Positions 17,438-27,800 of a DNA stretch of 64,000 nucleotides are shown here, one piece after another. The notes under the pieces are model-generated. The model was not told the origin of the DNA, searched no databases, and worked only from the letters and a program-made list of their open reading frames with translations. The position numbers and the translations under genes were made by a program. Origin of the DNA: Streptomyces atratus (GTDB taxonomy: Bacteria; Actinomycetota; Actinomycetes; Streptomycetales; Streptomycetaceae); NCBI RefSeq assembly GCF_900119365.1, contig NZ_FPJO01000001.1, positions 710,499 through 774,498 on the forward strand, read 5' to 3'. Position 1 is the stretch's first letter. Every line of letters begins with the position of its first letter.

Positions 17438-19368
17438 TGGCCGGGCCTGGCGGACGCATGATGGCGGGCGGGGCGCCGACCGACCGGTCCATGGACTTCA
17501 AGGGATCGTCGAAGCGGCTGCTGAAGCGCTTCGCAGCGGAGAAGACCCCGATTTACGCGATGCTGGTGGCCTGTGCGCTGAGCGTAGGTCTGTCGGTGGT
17601 CGGGCCCAAGATCCTCGGCCGGGCGACCGACCTGATCTTCGCCGGGTTCGTCGGCCGGGAGATGCCGGACGGGACGACCAAGGAGCAGGCCGTCGAGGGC
17701 CTGCGCAAGAGCGACAGCGGCCTGGCCGACATGTTCTCCAGGGTGGACTTCGTCCCCGGTCACGGCATCGACTTCGGTGCGGTGGGCGACGTACTGCTGG
17801 TGGCGCTGGCGGTCTATGTCGGCGCCGGTCTGCTGATGCTGGTGGCGACCCGGCTGTCGATCCGGATCATCAACCGGATCATCTTCCAGCTGCGCGAGGA
17901 CATCCAGACGAAGCTGTCCCGGCTGCCGCTGTCGTACTTCGACCGGGCCAAGCGCGGCGAGGTGCTCAGCCGGGCGACGAACGACATCGACAACATCTCG
18001 CAGACGATGCAGCAGACGATGGGCCAGCTCATCAACTCCCTGCTCACCATCGTCGGCGTGCTGATCATGATGTTCTGGGTCTCGCCGCTGCTGGCGCTGG
18101 TCGCGCTGGTGACGGTACCGCTCTCGGTGGTCGTGGCCAGGAAGGTCGGCAAGCGCTCGCAGCCGCAGTTCGTGCAGCAGTGGAAGGTGACGGGCAAGCT
18201 CAACGCCCACATCGAGGAGATGTACACCGGGCACACCCTGGTGAAGGTCTTCGGCCGGCAGGAGGAGTCCGCGAGGGACTTCGCCGAGCAGAACGAGGCG
18301 CTGTACGAGGCCGGTTTCAAGGCGCAGTTCAACAGCGGGATCATGCAGCCGCTGATGATGTTCGTCTCCAACCTGAACTATGTGCTGATCGCCGTCGTGG
18401 GTGGTCTGCGGGTCGCTTCGGGGACGCTGTCGATCGGTGACGTGCAGGCGTTCATCCAGTACTCGCGGCAGTTCTCGATGCCGCTGACGCAGGTCGCCTC
18501 GATGGCGAACCTGGTGCAGTCGGGCGTCGCCTCGGCCGAGCGGATCTTCGAGCTGCTGGACGCCGAGGAGCAGGGCGCCGACCCCGCGCCCGGCGAGCGC
18601 GAGCGTCCCGAGGAGCTGCGGGGCAGCGTCGCGCTGGAGAAGGTGTCGTTCCGCTACGACCCGGAGAAGCCGCTCATCGAGGATCTGTCGCTGAACGTCG
18701 ACCCCGGCCACACCGTCGCGATCGTCGGCCCGACGGGCGCCGGCAAGACCACGCTCGTCAATCTGCTGATGCGGTTCTACGAGGTGACGGGCGGCCGGAT
18801 CACGCTGGACGGGGTCGACGTGACGAAGATGTCGCGCGACGAGCTGCGGCGCGGCATCGGCATGGTCCTCCAGGACACCTGGCTGTTCGGCGGTTCGATC
18901 GCGGACAACATCGCGTACGGCGCTTCGCGCGAGGTCACTCGCGAGGAGATCGAGGAGGCGGCGAAGGCGGCCCACGCCGACCGGTTCATCCGTACCCTGC
19001 CGGACGGCTACGACACGGTGATCGACGACGAGGGCTCCGGTGTCAGCGCGGGTGAGAAGCAGCTGATCACCATCGCTCGGGCGTTCCTGTCCGACCCGGT
19101 GATCCTGGTGCTCGACGAGGCGACCAGCTCCGTCGACACCCGTACGGAAGTGCTGATCCAGAAGGCGATGGCGCGGCTGGCCCACGGCCGTACGAGCTTT
19201 GTGATCGCGCACCGGCTCTCCACCATCCGGGACGCCGACGTGATCCTGGTGATGGAGAACGGCTCGATCGTCGAACAGGGCACGCACGGGGAGCTGCTGG
19301 CCGCCGAGGGCGCCTACGCCCGGCTGTATTCGGCGCAGTTCGCACAGGCGGTCGCCGAAGTCGACTAG
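17437..19368 (+). CDS. ABC exporter subunit 2, permease-ATPase
   Basis: The 643-residue partner has a cytoplasmic N-terminal extension, six membrane helices with a long insertion between helices 1 and 2 ('GREMPDGTTKEQAVEGL'), and a full nucleotide-binding domain: Walker A 'GPTGAGKTT', signature 'VSAGEKQ' and Walker B 'ILVLDEAT'. It has the catalytic Glu that subunit 1 lacks, but its own signature is altered (SAGE instead of SGGQ), as expected for an asymmetric heterodimer. Translationally coupled to subunit 1. The substrate is unknown. Confidence 0.92.
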   Translation: MAGPGGRMMAGGAPTDRSMDFKGSSKRLLKRFAAEKTPIYAMLVACALSVGLSVVGPKILGRATDLIFAGFVGREMPDGTTKEQAVEGLRKSDSGLADMFSRVDFVPGHGIDFGAVGDVLLVALAVYVGAGLLMLVATRLSIRIINRIIFQLREDIQTKLSRLPLSYFDRAKRGEVLSRATNDIDNISQTMQQTMGQLINSLLTIVGVLIMMFWVSPLLALVALVTVPLSVVVARKVGKRSQPQFVQQWKVTGKLNAHIEEMYTGHTLVKVFGRQEESARDFAEQNEALYEAGFKAQFNSGIMQPLMMFVSNLNYVLIAVVGGLRVASGTLSIGDVQAFIQYSRQFSMPLTQVASMANLVQSGVASAERIFELLDAEEQGADPAPGERERPEELRGSVALEKVSFRYDPEKPLIEDLSLNVDPGHTVAIVGPTGAGKTTLVNLLMRFYEVTGGRITLDGVDVTKMSRDELRRGIGMVLQDTWLFGGSIADNIAYGASREVTREEIEEAAKAAHADRFIRTLPDGYDTVIDDEGSGVSAGEKQLITIARAFLSDPVILVLDEATSSVDTRTEVLIQKAMARLAHGRTSFVIAHRLSTIRDADVILVMENGSIVEQGTHGELLAAEGAYARLYSAQFAQAVAEVD

Positions 19369-19386
19369 GAGCGCTGTCCGTTCGGA

Positions 19387-19427
19387 TGTGAGGGCCCGCA
19401 CCGCCGGCGGCGGTGCGGGCCCTCACA
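19387..19427. terminator. Bidirectional terminator between ABC exporter and hrdA
   Basis: A perfect inverted repeat with 19-bp arms and a 3-base centre, beginning TGTGAGGGCCC. It fills the gap between the convergent genes and ends four bases before the hrdA stop codon. Confidence 0.85.
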
Positions 19428-19431
19428 TGCG

Positions 19432-20508
<1,077 letters not shown>

Positions 20509-20721
20509 GGGGGCGACCTCCAGGTGATCGCTGCCGGACCGCGGGGATGGAGGACCACCGTTCGGTGGGCCGGCCGCGCTCCGATGTCTCAGGCACCGCT
20601 CCCAGTGTGGGGGAAGACGCATCGCCGCCACGAGGGGCGTGCGGCGACTTTCTGAGTCCGGTCCGTGACCGGTCGGTTACGCGGGGGCGCCTGCCGTGCC
20701 GGGCGCTCACCCGACAGGCTC

Positions 20722-22629
20722 CTAGAGCGCGTCGGCGCCGTTGTTGCGCAGGGACTGGGCGTACTGCTGGAGGACCCAGACCTCGTTCTGCGCGGCCGCC
20801 AGATGGTCCGGGGCGACATTGCTGCCGAGCCGGGCGAGGCTGCCCTGTACGTCGTTGATCCGGCGGTCCACGGCGCGCAGCCGGACCTGGACGAGCTGCA
20901 TGCCCGCGTAGGTCTCGTCGATGGTCTTGCCGTGGAAGACCTCGACGGCGAGCTCGGTGACCAGATTGCGGACCGTGTCGTCGGGGGCCGCGTCCAGGAC
21001 CTGGGCCAGGTATTCGCGGGTCTCGGGGACGCCCAGCTCCGCGCCGCCGGCCTCCGCGATGCACTGCCGGACCGCCGCGTACGGCGGGGCGGTGAACTCG
21101 TCCGCCCCGTAGGCGTCGAAGGCCGGGGAGACCAGGGCGGGCTTCTGCAGGGCGAGCTTGAGCAGCTCGCGCTCGGTGCGGTGGGCGGGGCTGCGGAGGT
21201 TGAGCGCGGGGCCGGAGGGGGTCGCGGAAGCCTGGATCTGTTCGTGCCGGCGGCCGCCGCGGGAGGGGGGCTGGGCGGGGCCCCGCTGGTCGCCCCGTTC
21301 GCGGGCCCAGCGGGCGAGCTGGCCGACGCGCTTGACGACGAACTGGGTGTCCAGGATGCCGAGCATGCCGGCCAACTGGACGGCGACCTCGTGCTGCGAG
21401 GAGCTGTTCTTGATCCGCGCGACGACGGGGGCCGCCTCGTCGAGCGCGGCGCCGCGGCCCGCCGGGGTCTCCAGGTCGTACCGCGCGACGATCTGGCGGA
21501 GCGCGAACTCGAAGAGCGGGGTGCGCGGTTCGACCAGGTCGCGGACCGCCTCGTCGCCCTTGACCAGGCGCAGGTCGCAGGGGTCCATGCCGTCCGGGGC
21601 GATCGCGATGTACGTCTCCGCGGCGAACTTCTGGTCGTCCTCGAAGGCGCGCAGGGCGGCCTTCTGCCCGGCCGCGTCACCGTCGAAGGTGAAGATCACC
21701 CGGGCGCTGCCGTTGTCCATCAGGAGCCGGCGCAGAATCTTGATGTGGTCGCCGCCGAAGGCCGTGCCGCAGGTGGCGATGGCGGTGGTGATCCCGGCGA
21801 GATGGCAGGCCATGACGTCGGTGTAGCCCTCGACGACCACGGCCCGGCTGGCCTTGGCGATGTCCTTCTTCGCCAGGTCGATGCCGTACAGCACCTGGGA
21901 CTTCTTGTAGATCGAGGTCTCGGGGGTGTTGAGGTACTTCGGGCCGTTGTCGTCGTCGCGCAGCTTGCGGGCGCCGAAGCCGACGATGTCGCCGGAGGTG
22001 TCGCTGATCGGCCACATCAGCCGGCCGCGGAAGCGGTCGATGGGGCCGCGCCTGCCGTCCTGGGAGAGGCCGGAGGTGATCAGCTCCTTGTCGCTGAAGC
22101 CCTTGCCGCGCAGATAGCGGGTGAGGTGGTCCCAGCCAGCCGGGCTGTAGCCGACGCCGAAGTGGGCGGCGGCCGCCTGGTCGAAGCCGCGCTCGGCGAG
22201 GAACTTCCGGCCGATCTCGGCCTCGGGGCCGTCCAGCTGCTCGACGTAGAACTGGGCGGCCACCTTGTGCGCCTCGACCAGTCTGATGCGCTCGCCGCGC
22301 TGGTGGGAGGGGTTGTAGCCGCCCTCCTCGTACCGCAGGGTGATGCCCGCCTTGGCGGCGAGCCGCTCGACCGTCTCGGAGAACGAGAGGTGGTCGATCT
22401 TCATCACGAAGGCGATCGTGTCGCCGCCCTCCTGGCAGCCGAAGCAGTGGAAGAGGCCCTTGCTGGGGCTGACCTGGAAGGAGGGGGACTTCTCGTCGTG
22501 GAACGGGCAGAGGCCCTTGAGGTTGCCACCGCCCGCGTTGCGCAGCTGGAGATACTCGGAAACGACGGCGTCGATCGGGACCGCGTCCCTTACCGCCTTC
22601 ACGTCGTCGTCATTGATCCTGCCTGCCAC
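20722..22629 (-). CDS. dnaG: DNA primase
   Basis: A 635-residue primase makes RNA primers for replication and binds the replicative helicase through its C-terminus. The N-terminal zinc-binding domain has C41, H44, C62 and C65 ('CPFHDEKSPSF', 'FHCFGC'). The TOPRIM catalytic core shows 'VVVEGYTDV' and 'FTFDGDAAG'. The C-terminal helicase-binding region is about residues 470-635. Length and order are normal. It is followed on the same strand by hrdA after 213 bases. Confidence 0.97.
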   Translation of the reverse strand: MAGRINDDDVKAVRDAVPIDAVVSEYLQLRNAGGGNLKGLCPFHDEKSPSFQVSPSKGLFHCFGCQEGGDTIAFVMKIDHLSFSETVERLAAKAGITLRYEEGGYNPSHQRGERIRLVEAHKVAAQFYVEQLDGPEAEIGRKFLAERGFDQAAAAHFGVGYSPAGWDHLTRYLRGKGFSDKELITSGLSQDGRRGPIDRFRGRLMWPISDTSGDIVGFGARKLRDDDNGPKYLNTPETSIYKKSQVLYGIDLAKKDIAKASRAVVVEGYTDVMACHLAGITTAIATCGTAFGGDHIKILRRLLMDNGSARVIFTFDGDAAGQKAALRAFEDDQKFAAETYIAIAPDGMDPCDLRLVKGDEAVRDLVEPRTPLFEFALRQIVARYDLETPAGRGAALDEAAPVVARIKNSSSQHEVAVQLAGMLGILDTQFVVKRVGQLARWARERGDQRGPAQPPSRGGRRHEQIQASATPSGPALNLRSPAHRTERELLKLALQKPALVSPAFDAYGADEFTAPPYAAVRQCIAEAGGAELGVPETREYLAQVLDAAPDDTVRNLVTELAVEVFHGKTIDETYAGMQLVQVRLRAVDRRINDVQGSLARLGSNVAPDHLAAAQNEVWVLQQYAQSLRNNGADAL

Positions 22630-22731
22630 GGGTGAAGTCTACGGGTGGGGTACGACAGCCGTGCCGCGCGCCGATGTGATCCGTGGAACCCGGTGGTGCC
22701 GCGCGGACCGGCCGGGACGGTCCGGCACGGC

Positions 22732-23991
22732 TCAGGACAGGGTCTCCAGTGGTACGGACGGGTCCGCCAGCGCGTCCGGGTCGATCTGCCGGCCGGACCG
22801 GATCAGCCCCTGCACGGTCTCGGTGACGTCCCACACGTTGACGTTCATCCCGGCCAGCACCCGGCGGTCCTTCAGCCAGAAGGCGATGAACTCCCGCTTC
22901 CCCGCGTCGCCCCGGATGACCACCTGGTCGTAGCTGCCCGGCGGCGCCCAGCCCGAGTATTCGAGGCCGAGGTCGTACTGGTCGGAGAAGAAGTACGGCA
23001 CCCGGTCGTAGCTGACCTCCTGGCCGAGCATGGCGCGGGCCGCGGCCGGGCCGCTGTTCAGCGCGTTCGCCCAGTGCTCCACGCGCAGCCGGGCGCCGAG
23101 CAGCGGGTGGTCCACGTTGGCGACGTCACCGGCGGCGAAGATGTGCGGGTCGCTGGTGCGCAGGGAGGCGTCGACGGCGATGCCGCCGCCGTCCGCGCGC
23201 GGGGCCATGGCGAGCCCGGAGGTCTCGGCGAGGGCGGTGCGGGGTGCGGCGCCGATCGCGGCGAGCACGTCGTGGGCGGGGTGCTCCTCGCCGTCGTCGG
23301 TGCGGACGGCGAGCACCAGGCCGTCCTGGCCGATGATCTCGGTGAGGCGGACGCCGAAGTGGAAGCGGACCCCGTGGTCGCTGTGCAGATCGGTGAAGAT
23401 CTGGCCGAGCTCGGGGCCGACGACCTGGTGCAGCGGGGTCGGCTCCGGTTCCATGACGGTGACCTCGGCGCCGTAGCCGCGCGCCGCCGCCGCGACCTCC
23501 AGGCCGATCCAGCCGGCCCCGGCGATCACCAGATGGCCGTTGTCGCGGCCGAGTGCGGCCAGTACGTTGCGCAGCCGGTCGGCGTGGGCGAGACGGCGCA
23601 GATGGTGGACACCGGCCAGGTCCGTGCCCGGAACGTGGAGGCGGCGCGGCTCGGCCCCGGTGGCGAGCAGCAGCTTGTCGTAGTGGACGACGGTGCCGTC
23701 GCCGAGCTGTACGGCGCGGGCCTCGCGGTCGAGCGAGGTGACGGGCTGCCCCAGGTGCAGCTCGATGTCGGCGCCCGCGTACCAGGCGGTCTCGTGGACG
23801 AAGACGCTGTCCCGGTCCTCCTTGCCGGAGAGGTAGCCCTTGGAGAGCGGAGGGCGTTCGTACGGATGGTCCCGTTCGTCGCCGAGCAGGATCACCCGGC
23901 CGCTGAAACCCTCCGCCCGGAGCGTCTCGGCTGCCTTCGCTCCCGCCAGCCCTCCGCCGACGATGACGAACGTCCGATGTGCGTCGACCAC
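22732..23991 (-). CDS. FAD-dependent oxidoreductase, ferredoxin-reductase-like
   Basis: A 419-residue flavoprotein has an FAD-binding Rossmann motif 'VIVGGGLAGAKAAETL' at the N-terminus, an NAD(P)H-binding motif 'VIAGAGWIGLEVAAAARGYG' near residue 155, and the second FAD motif 'IFAAGDVAN'. The C-terminal reductase domain 'FFSDQYDLGLEYSGW' is typical of ferredoxin/rubredoxin reductases paired with Rieske oxygenases or cytochromes P450. No ferredoxin gene is adjacent. The start GTG 23991 fits the family's short N-terminus. Confidence 0.9.
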   Translation of the reverse strand: MVDAHRTFVIVGGGLAGAKAAETLRAEGFSGRVILLGDERDHPYERPPLSKGYLSGKEDRDSVFVHETAWYAGADIELHLGQPVTSLDREARAVQLGDGTVVHYDKLLLATGAEPRRLHVPGTDLAGVHHLRRLAHADRLRNVLAALGRDNGHLVIAGAGWIGLEVAAAARGYGAEVTVMEPEPTPLHQVVGPELGQIFTDLHSDHGVRFHFGVRLTEIIGQDGLVLAVRTDDGEEHPAHDVLAAIGAAPRTALAETSGLAMAPRADGGGIAVDASLRTSDPHIFAAGDVANVDHPLLGARLRVEHWANALNSGPAAARAMLGQEVSYDRVPYFFSDQYDLGLEYSGWAPPGSYDQVVIRGDAGKREFIAFWLKDRRVLAGMNVNVWDVTETVQGLIRSGRQIDPDALADPSVPLETLS

Positions 23992-24083
23992 TTGATGCCT
24001 CCTGGGTGCTTGCTGCGCGGCGCCGCCAACTGCGAGCGTCCCGCACGCAGCGTGATGGCGAAAGAGGGTGTACCCCGATCAGG

Positions 24084-25400
24084 TCACACCCGGTGTCTGC
24101 GTTCCGTGAGCGACGCGTGCAGAGAGCGTGCCGAGGCGTCGGTCAGGGCGGCGATCTGGTCGACCAGGACCCGCTTGCGGGCCCTGTCGTCGCGGGCTGC
24201 GTCGAACAGCGCCCGGAACTGCGGTTCCAGTCCTTCGGGGGCGCGCGCGGTCAGGGCGGCGGCCAGCTCGGCGATCACGATCCGCTGGTCGGCGCGGATC
24301 GCCTCCTGCTCGGCGCGCTGCATGACGTAACGGTCGGCGACCGCCTTGAGCACGGCGCATTCGTTGCGGGCCTCGCGGGGAACGACCAGCTCGGCGGCGT
24401 ACCGGCCGAGGCGGCCCGTTCCGTAGGTGTGCCGGGTGCTGCTCTCGGCGGCGAGGCAGAACCGGCCGATCAGCTGGCTCGTCGCGTCCTTCAGCCGGGC
24501 CTGGGCGACGGCCGATCCGTCGTAGCCGTGCGGCCACCAGTCCTGGGCGATGAGCCGGTCCAGGGCGTCGGCCAGCTCCTGGGGCTCGGTGTCCGCCGGT
24601 ACGTAGCGGCCGACGGCGACCGCCCAGATCTCGTTGCGCTCCGGTTCGGCGTAGAGGCAGTTGGGGTCGATGTGGCCGGCGTGCAGCCCGTCCTCGAAGT
24701 CGTGCACGGAGTAGGCGACGTCGTCGGACCAGTCCATGACCTGGGCCTCGAAGCACTTGCGGTCCTTCGGGGCCCCCTCGCGGGCCCATGCGAAGACCGG
24801 CAGGTCGTCCTCGTACACCCCGAACTTCGGGGAGCCGGGGTCGGTGGGGTGCGCGCCGCGCGGCCAGGGGTACTTGGTGGCGGCGTCCAGGGCGGCCCGG
24901 GTCAGGTTGAGCCCGACGCTGACCAGCTCGCCGGTGCGGGTGTCGGGGACGAACCGCTTCGGTTCGAGCCTGGTCAGCAGGCGCAGCGACTGGGCGTTGC
25001 CCTCGAAGCCGCCGCAGTCCGAGGCGAAGTCGTTGAGCGCCTGCTCGCCGTTGTGGCCGAACGGCGGGTGGCCCAGGTCGTGGGCGAGGCAGGCCGTCTC
25101 GACCAGGTCGGGGTCGCAGCCGAGCGCCGCGCCGAGCTCGCGGCCGACCTGGGCGCATTCGAGGGAGTGGGTGAGCCGGGTACGCGGACTGGCGTCCCAG
25201 GCGTGGCTGCGGGTGCCCGGGGTGACGACCTGGGTCTTCCCGGCGAGCCGCCGCAGGGCGGCGGAGTGCAGCACCCGGGCACGGTCGCGCTGGAAAGCCG
25301 TACGGCCCGGCCGTTTGTCCGGCTCGGTGTCCCAGCGCTCGGAGTCGGCCGCGCCGTAGGGAGCCGTGCCGTGGTCCTGTGTGCCGTCCATGCCATCCAT
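24084..25400 (-). CDS. dgt: Deoxyguanosinetriphosphate triphosphohydrolase-like protein
   Basis: This HD-domain dNTPase of about 438 residues removes triphosphate from dGTP and related dNTPs. The HD motif is visible as 'RTRLTHSLE' and '[19 protein letters not shown]', with the later metal ligand in '[14 protein letters not shown]'. Dgt proteins in Streptomyces are about 420-430 residues. The ATG at 25400 is chosen over upstream 25430; ATG 25391 is also possible. It is divergent from the SanA-like gene. Confidence 0.93.
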   Translation of the reverse strand: MDGMDGTQDHGTAPYGAADSERWDTEPDKRPGRTAFQRDRARVLHSAALRRLAGKTQVVTPGTRSHAWDASPRTRLTHSLECAQVGRELGAALGCDPDLVETACLAHDLGHPPFGHNGEQALNDFASDCGGFEGNAQSLRLLTRLEPKRFVPDTRTGELVSVGLNLTRAALDAATKYPWPRGAHPTDPGSPKFGVYEDDLPVFAWAREGAPKDRKCFEAQVMDWSDDVAYSVHDFEDGLHAGHIDPNCLYAEPERNEIWAVAVGRYVPADTEPQELADALDRLIAQDWWPHGYDGSAVAQARLKDATSQLIGRFCLAAESSTRHTYGTGRLGRYAAELVVPREARNECAVLKAVADRYVMQRAEQEAIRADQRIVIAELAAALTARAPEGLEPQFRALFDAARDDRARKRVLVDQIAALTDASARSLHASLTERRHRV

Positions 25401-25597
25401 GGTTCCGACAGTAAACGGCCGGGCCGACAAGAAGGCTCAGGCGGCGGCCCGGAGATGTCCGTCGGCCGGATTTCCGCCGGTGCGGTCCCGCAGGTTCCGT
25501 TTGTGGTCGGGTGACGGATTCTGCCCGTTCGAGAACCCTTTCGGCCCGGGAGTCGTCCGACCATGTGGAACGACGGAGTACGGAACGAGGGATTCCC

Positions 25598-26311
25598 ATG
25601 CGGGTGAAGTGGCCGGGAAGACAGCTGCTCGGGCGGTTGCGGCCCCGGTGGCCGCGGACGCGGCGTGGGCAGCGGCGGGCCGTACAGGGGGTGATGGTCG
25701 CGTGTGTGCTCGCGCTGGCGCCCTCGACGTGGACGTACGCCGCCGCCGGCTCCCGGGTCGGGACGACGGCGGACGCGCCCGCGCACGAGGTGGCCGTGGT
25801 GTTCGGGGCGGGGCTCTGGAAGGGCAGGCCGTCGCCGTATCTCGCCAACCGGCTGAGGACCGCCGCCGAGCTGTACCGGGACGGGAAGGTGAAGGTCGTG
25901 CTCGTGACCGGTGACAACGGCCGGAAGGAGTACGACGAGCCGGATGCCATGCGCACCTATCTCAGGGAGCACGGGGTGCCGGACGAGCGGATCGTGAGCG
26001 ACTTCGCCGGGTTCGACACCTGGGACTCGTGCGTGCGGGCCAAGAAGATCTTCGGGGTCGACCGTGCGGTGCTGGTGAGCCAGGGGTTCCACATCCGCCG
26101 GGCGATCGCGCTGTGCCGGACCGCGGGGATCGACGCGTACGGGGTCGGCGTGGACGCCGTGCACGACGCGACCTGGTACTACGGCGGGACGCGGGAGGTG
26201 TTCGCGGCGGGGAAGGCGGCGCTGGACGCCGTGTTCAGGCCCGACCCGCACTTCCTGGGGCCGCGGGAGCCCGGGATCGGGGAGGCACTGGCGGCGGAGC
26301 ACGGGCGGTAG
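25598..26311 (+). CDS. SanA/YdcF-like (DUF218) membrane-anchored protein
   Basis: A 237-residue protein starts at ATG 25598 behind GAGGGA. A basic N-terminus is followed by one hydrophobic segment ('GVMVACVLALAPSTWTYA') and an extracytoplasmic DUF218 domain with 'VVFGAGLWKGRPSPYLANRL', 'VLVTGDNG' and 'VSQGFHIRRAIALCRTAGID'. The E. coli relative SanA affects envelope permeability to vancomycin at high temperature. The biochemical activity is unknown. Its stop codon lies inside a bidirectional terminator shared with cutA. Confidence 0.85.
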   Translation: MRVKWPGRQLLGRLRPRWPRTRRGQRRAVQGVMVACVLALAPSTWTYAAAGSRVGTTADAPAHEVAVVFGAGLWKGRPSPYLANRLRTAAELYRDGKVKVVLVTGDNGRKEYDEPDAMRTYLREHGVPDERIVSDFAGFDTWDSCVRAKKIFGVDRAVLVSQGFHIRRAIALCRTAGIDAYGVGVDAVHDATWYYGGTREVFAAGKAALDAVFRPDPHFLGPREPGIGEALAAEHGR

Positions 26312-26342
26312 CCCCGGGGCGGGGCCACCGCCCCGGGGCTAC
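26308..26342. terminator. Bidirectional terminator containing both stop codons
   Basis: A perfect inverted repeat of 15-bp arms with a 5-base loop, starting GTAGCCCCGG. The TAG of the SanA-like gene (26309-26311) is in the left arm and the TAG of cutA (26339-26341) is in the right arm. Confidence 0.85.
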
Positions 26343-26677
26343 AGCAACGTGACCGGGGCGGTTTCGGCCGAGACCCAGGCGAGGTAGTGGGCGCTGCCCC
26401 GTACCACCGGGATCGCGATGATCTCCGGGGTCTCGTAGTCGTGCGCCGCCTGGAGATGGGCCTCCAGTTCGTCGTACCGCTCGGTCGTCGTCTTGAACAG
26501 CAGCTGCCACTCCTCGGTGGTCTCGATGGCGTTCTGCCAGCGGTAGACCGAGGTGACGGGCGCGGAGATCTGGACGCAGGCGGCGAGCCGCGCCTCCACC
26601 ACGCCCTGTGCCAGGGCGTGGGCCTTCTCCTCACTGTCCGTCGTGGTCAGTACGGTCAGCCATGCCGGCGTCGTCAC
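26339..26677 (-). CDS. cutA: Divalent-cation tolerance protein CutA
   Basis: A 112-residue CutA1 protein starts at GTG 26677 with GGAG ten bases upstream. 'ARLAACVQI', 'VYRWQNAIETTEEWQLLFKTT' (read in parts) and 'YETPEIIAIPV' are the family signature. CutA forms a very stable trimer with a ferredoxin-like fold and is linked to copper tolerance in E. coli, though its role is unsettled. The length is normal. Confidence 0.93.
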   Translation of the reverse strand: MTTPAWLTVLTTTDSEEKAHALAQGVVEARLAACVQISAPVTSVYRWQNAIETTEEWQLLFKTTTERYDELEAHLQAAHDYETPEIIAIPVVRGSAHYLAWVSAETAPVTLL

Positions 26678-26753
26678 CTTCGGCTCCTGCGGGGTCGGTC
26701 CTGTGTCCCGGTACCCGTCGATTGTCGGGGACGTCGCGGCGCGGCGCTTGTGG

Positions 26754-27380
26754 TCAGGCGCCGTACGGGCGGACGGCCTTGGCGTCGCGCAGGGCGTGCC
26801 CCCACCAGACCAGCTGGTCGAGCAGCACCTCGGCCGCCGCGTCGCAGCCCGCCGGGTCCCGGTGCCTGCCCTCGTCGTCGAACAGGGCGCCCGCGTTGTG
26901 GAAGGACACCGTCTCGCGGATGCCGACGGTGTGCAGCTCCGCGAAGACCTGCCGCAGGTGCTCGACGGCGCGCAGCCCGCCGGAGACCCCACCGTACGAG
27001 ACGAAGGCGACGGGCTTGGCCTGCCACTCGGCGCGGTGCCAGTCGATGAGGTTCTTCAGCGGGGCCGGGTACGAGTGGTTGTACTCGGGGGTGACGACGA
27101 CAAAGGCATCCGCCGCCGCCAGCCGGGGCGCGACGGCCGCGAGCCGGGCCTGTGCCTCGGCGTCGGGCCGGTGGGAGAGGGCGACCGGGAGATCGAGTTC
27201 CGCGACGTCGATCAGATCGGTCTCGATGTCGGGGTGCGGGGCGGTGTGCGAGAGGAACCAGTCGGAGATCACGGGGCCGAATCGTCCCTCGCGGTTGCTG
27301 GCGAGGATGACCGCGACCTTCAGGGGTGCGGTGGAGCCGGTCGTGGATGCGGTCGATGAGGCAACTGTGGTGAGGTCCAT
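26754..27380 (-). CDS. NADPH-dependent FMN reductase
   Basis: A 208-residue flavodoxin-fold reductase shows 'VAVILASNREGRFGPVISDWF' (phosphate-binding loop, read in parts), 'VVVTPEYNHSYPAPLKNLIDW' (read in parts) and 'SYGGVSGG', the standard FMN-binding loops of the NADPH_FMN_red family. ATG 27380 is preferred over TTG 27401. A SoxR-like operator sits immediately upstream. The S. coelicolor gene in the corresponding position is, as I recall, a SoxR target, so response to redox-active compounds is likely; that is inference. Confidence 0.9.
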   Translation of the reverse strand: MDLTTVASSTASTTGSTAPLKVAVILASNREGRFGPVISDWFLSHTAPHPDIETDLIDVAELDLPVALSHRPDAEAQARLAAVAPRLAAADAFVVVTPEYNHSYPAPLKNLIDWHRAEWQAKPVAFVSYGGVSGGLRAVEHLRQVFAELHTVGIRETVSFHNAGALFDDEGRHRDPAGCDAAAEVLLDQLVWWGHALRDAKAVRPYGA

Positions 27381-27389
27381 GCGGAGAGA

Positions 27390-27417
27390 CTCGTATGTCA
27401 ACCACGGTTGAGGTCAA
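27390..27417 (-). promoter_or_regulatory. SoxR-like operator and -35 element
   Basis: On the minus strand a TTGACC -35 box is followed at once by the perfect inverted repeat TCAACC-GT-GGTTGA (27398-27411). CCTCAA-N6-TTGA agrees with the SoxR box core known from enteric bacteria and Streptomyces. The -10 box is weak (TACGAG with 16-base spacing), as in promoters that need a MerR-type activator. Confidence 0.6.
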
Positions 27418-27468
27418 GCCTGTTCGACCGGACCCTTCCGCCGGGCCCATCCTCCGGGCCCGGCAGTT

Positions 27469-27504
27469 CTGCCCCGGTGCGATCGGGCGATCGCACCGGG
27501 GCAG
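27469..27504. terminator. Perfect 17-bp hairpin, probable terminator
   Basis: Arms of 17 bases beginning CTGCCCCGGTGC, with a 2-base centre. It lies at the 3' end of the decayed peptide-binding-protein gene and between it and the flavin reductase promoter. No long T run follows. Confidence 0.6.
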
Positions 27505-27800
27505 GACTCTGCCAGGGGCAACTTCTCCCAGCCGACCGTCTCCGGGAGCGGGCTGTAGAAGATGGTGGCGCCGATGTCGGCGAGGCCCTTCTTCACGCTG
27601 TACGTCGAGGGACCGCTGAACAGCGGCAGGAAGGCGTACTGCTGGAGCGCCTTCCGCTCGACCTTGTCGACCGCCGCGATCTGCTCGTCGAGGTCCGGCG
27701 TTGACCGCGGCGGTCGACTCCAGGTTGACGTAGACCCGCTTGTCGAGCTTGCCCTTCTTGCCCCACCACTTCGGGTTGCGGACGAAGGTGATGCCGCCCG
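27505..27800 (-). pseudogene. Remnant of a peptide ABC transporter substrate-binding protein
   Basis: Two pieces of an OppA/DppA-type (SBP_bac_5) protein lie in different frames. The first reads 'GITFVRNPKWWGKKGKLDKRVYV' (in parts) down to 'STAAVNA'. The second reads 'DEQIAAVDKVERKALQQYAFLPLFSGPSTYSVKKGL' (in parts) and 'FYSPLPETVGWEK'. In intact proteins about 150-200 residues separate these segments, so a large internal deletion and a frame change occurred. No signal peptide or lipobox remains upstream. It is a dead gene. Confidence 0.75.

Noticed and set aside
22645..24330. 561-codon open frame on the plus strand
   Set aside because: Antisense to the ferredoxin-reductase-like gene, with low-complexity composition.
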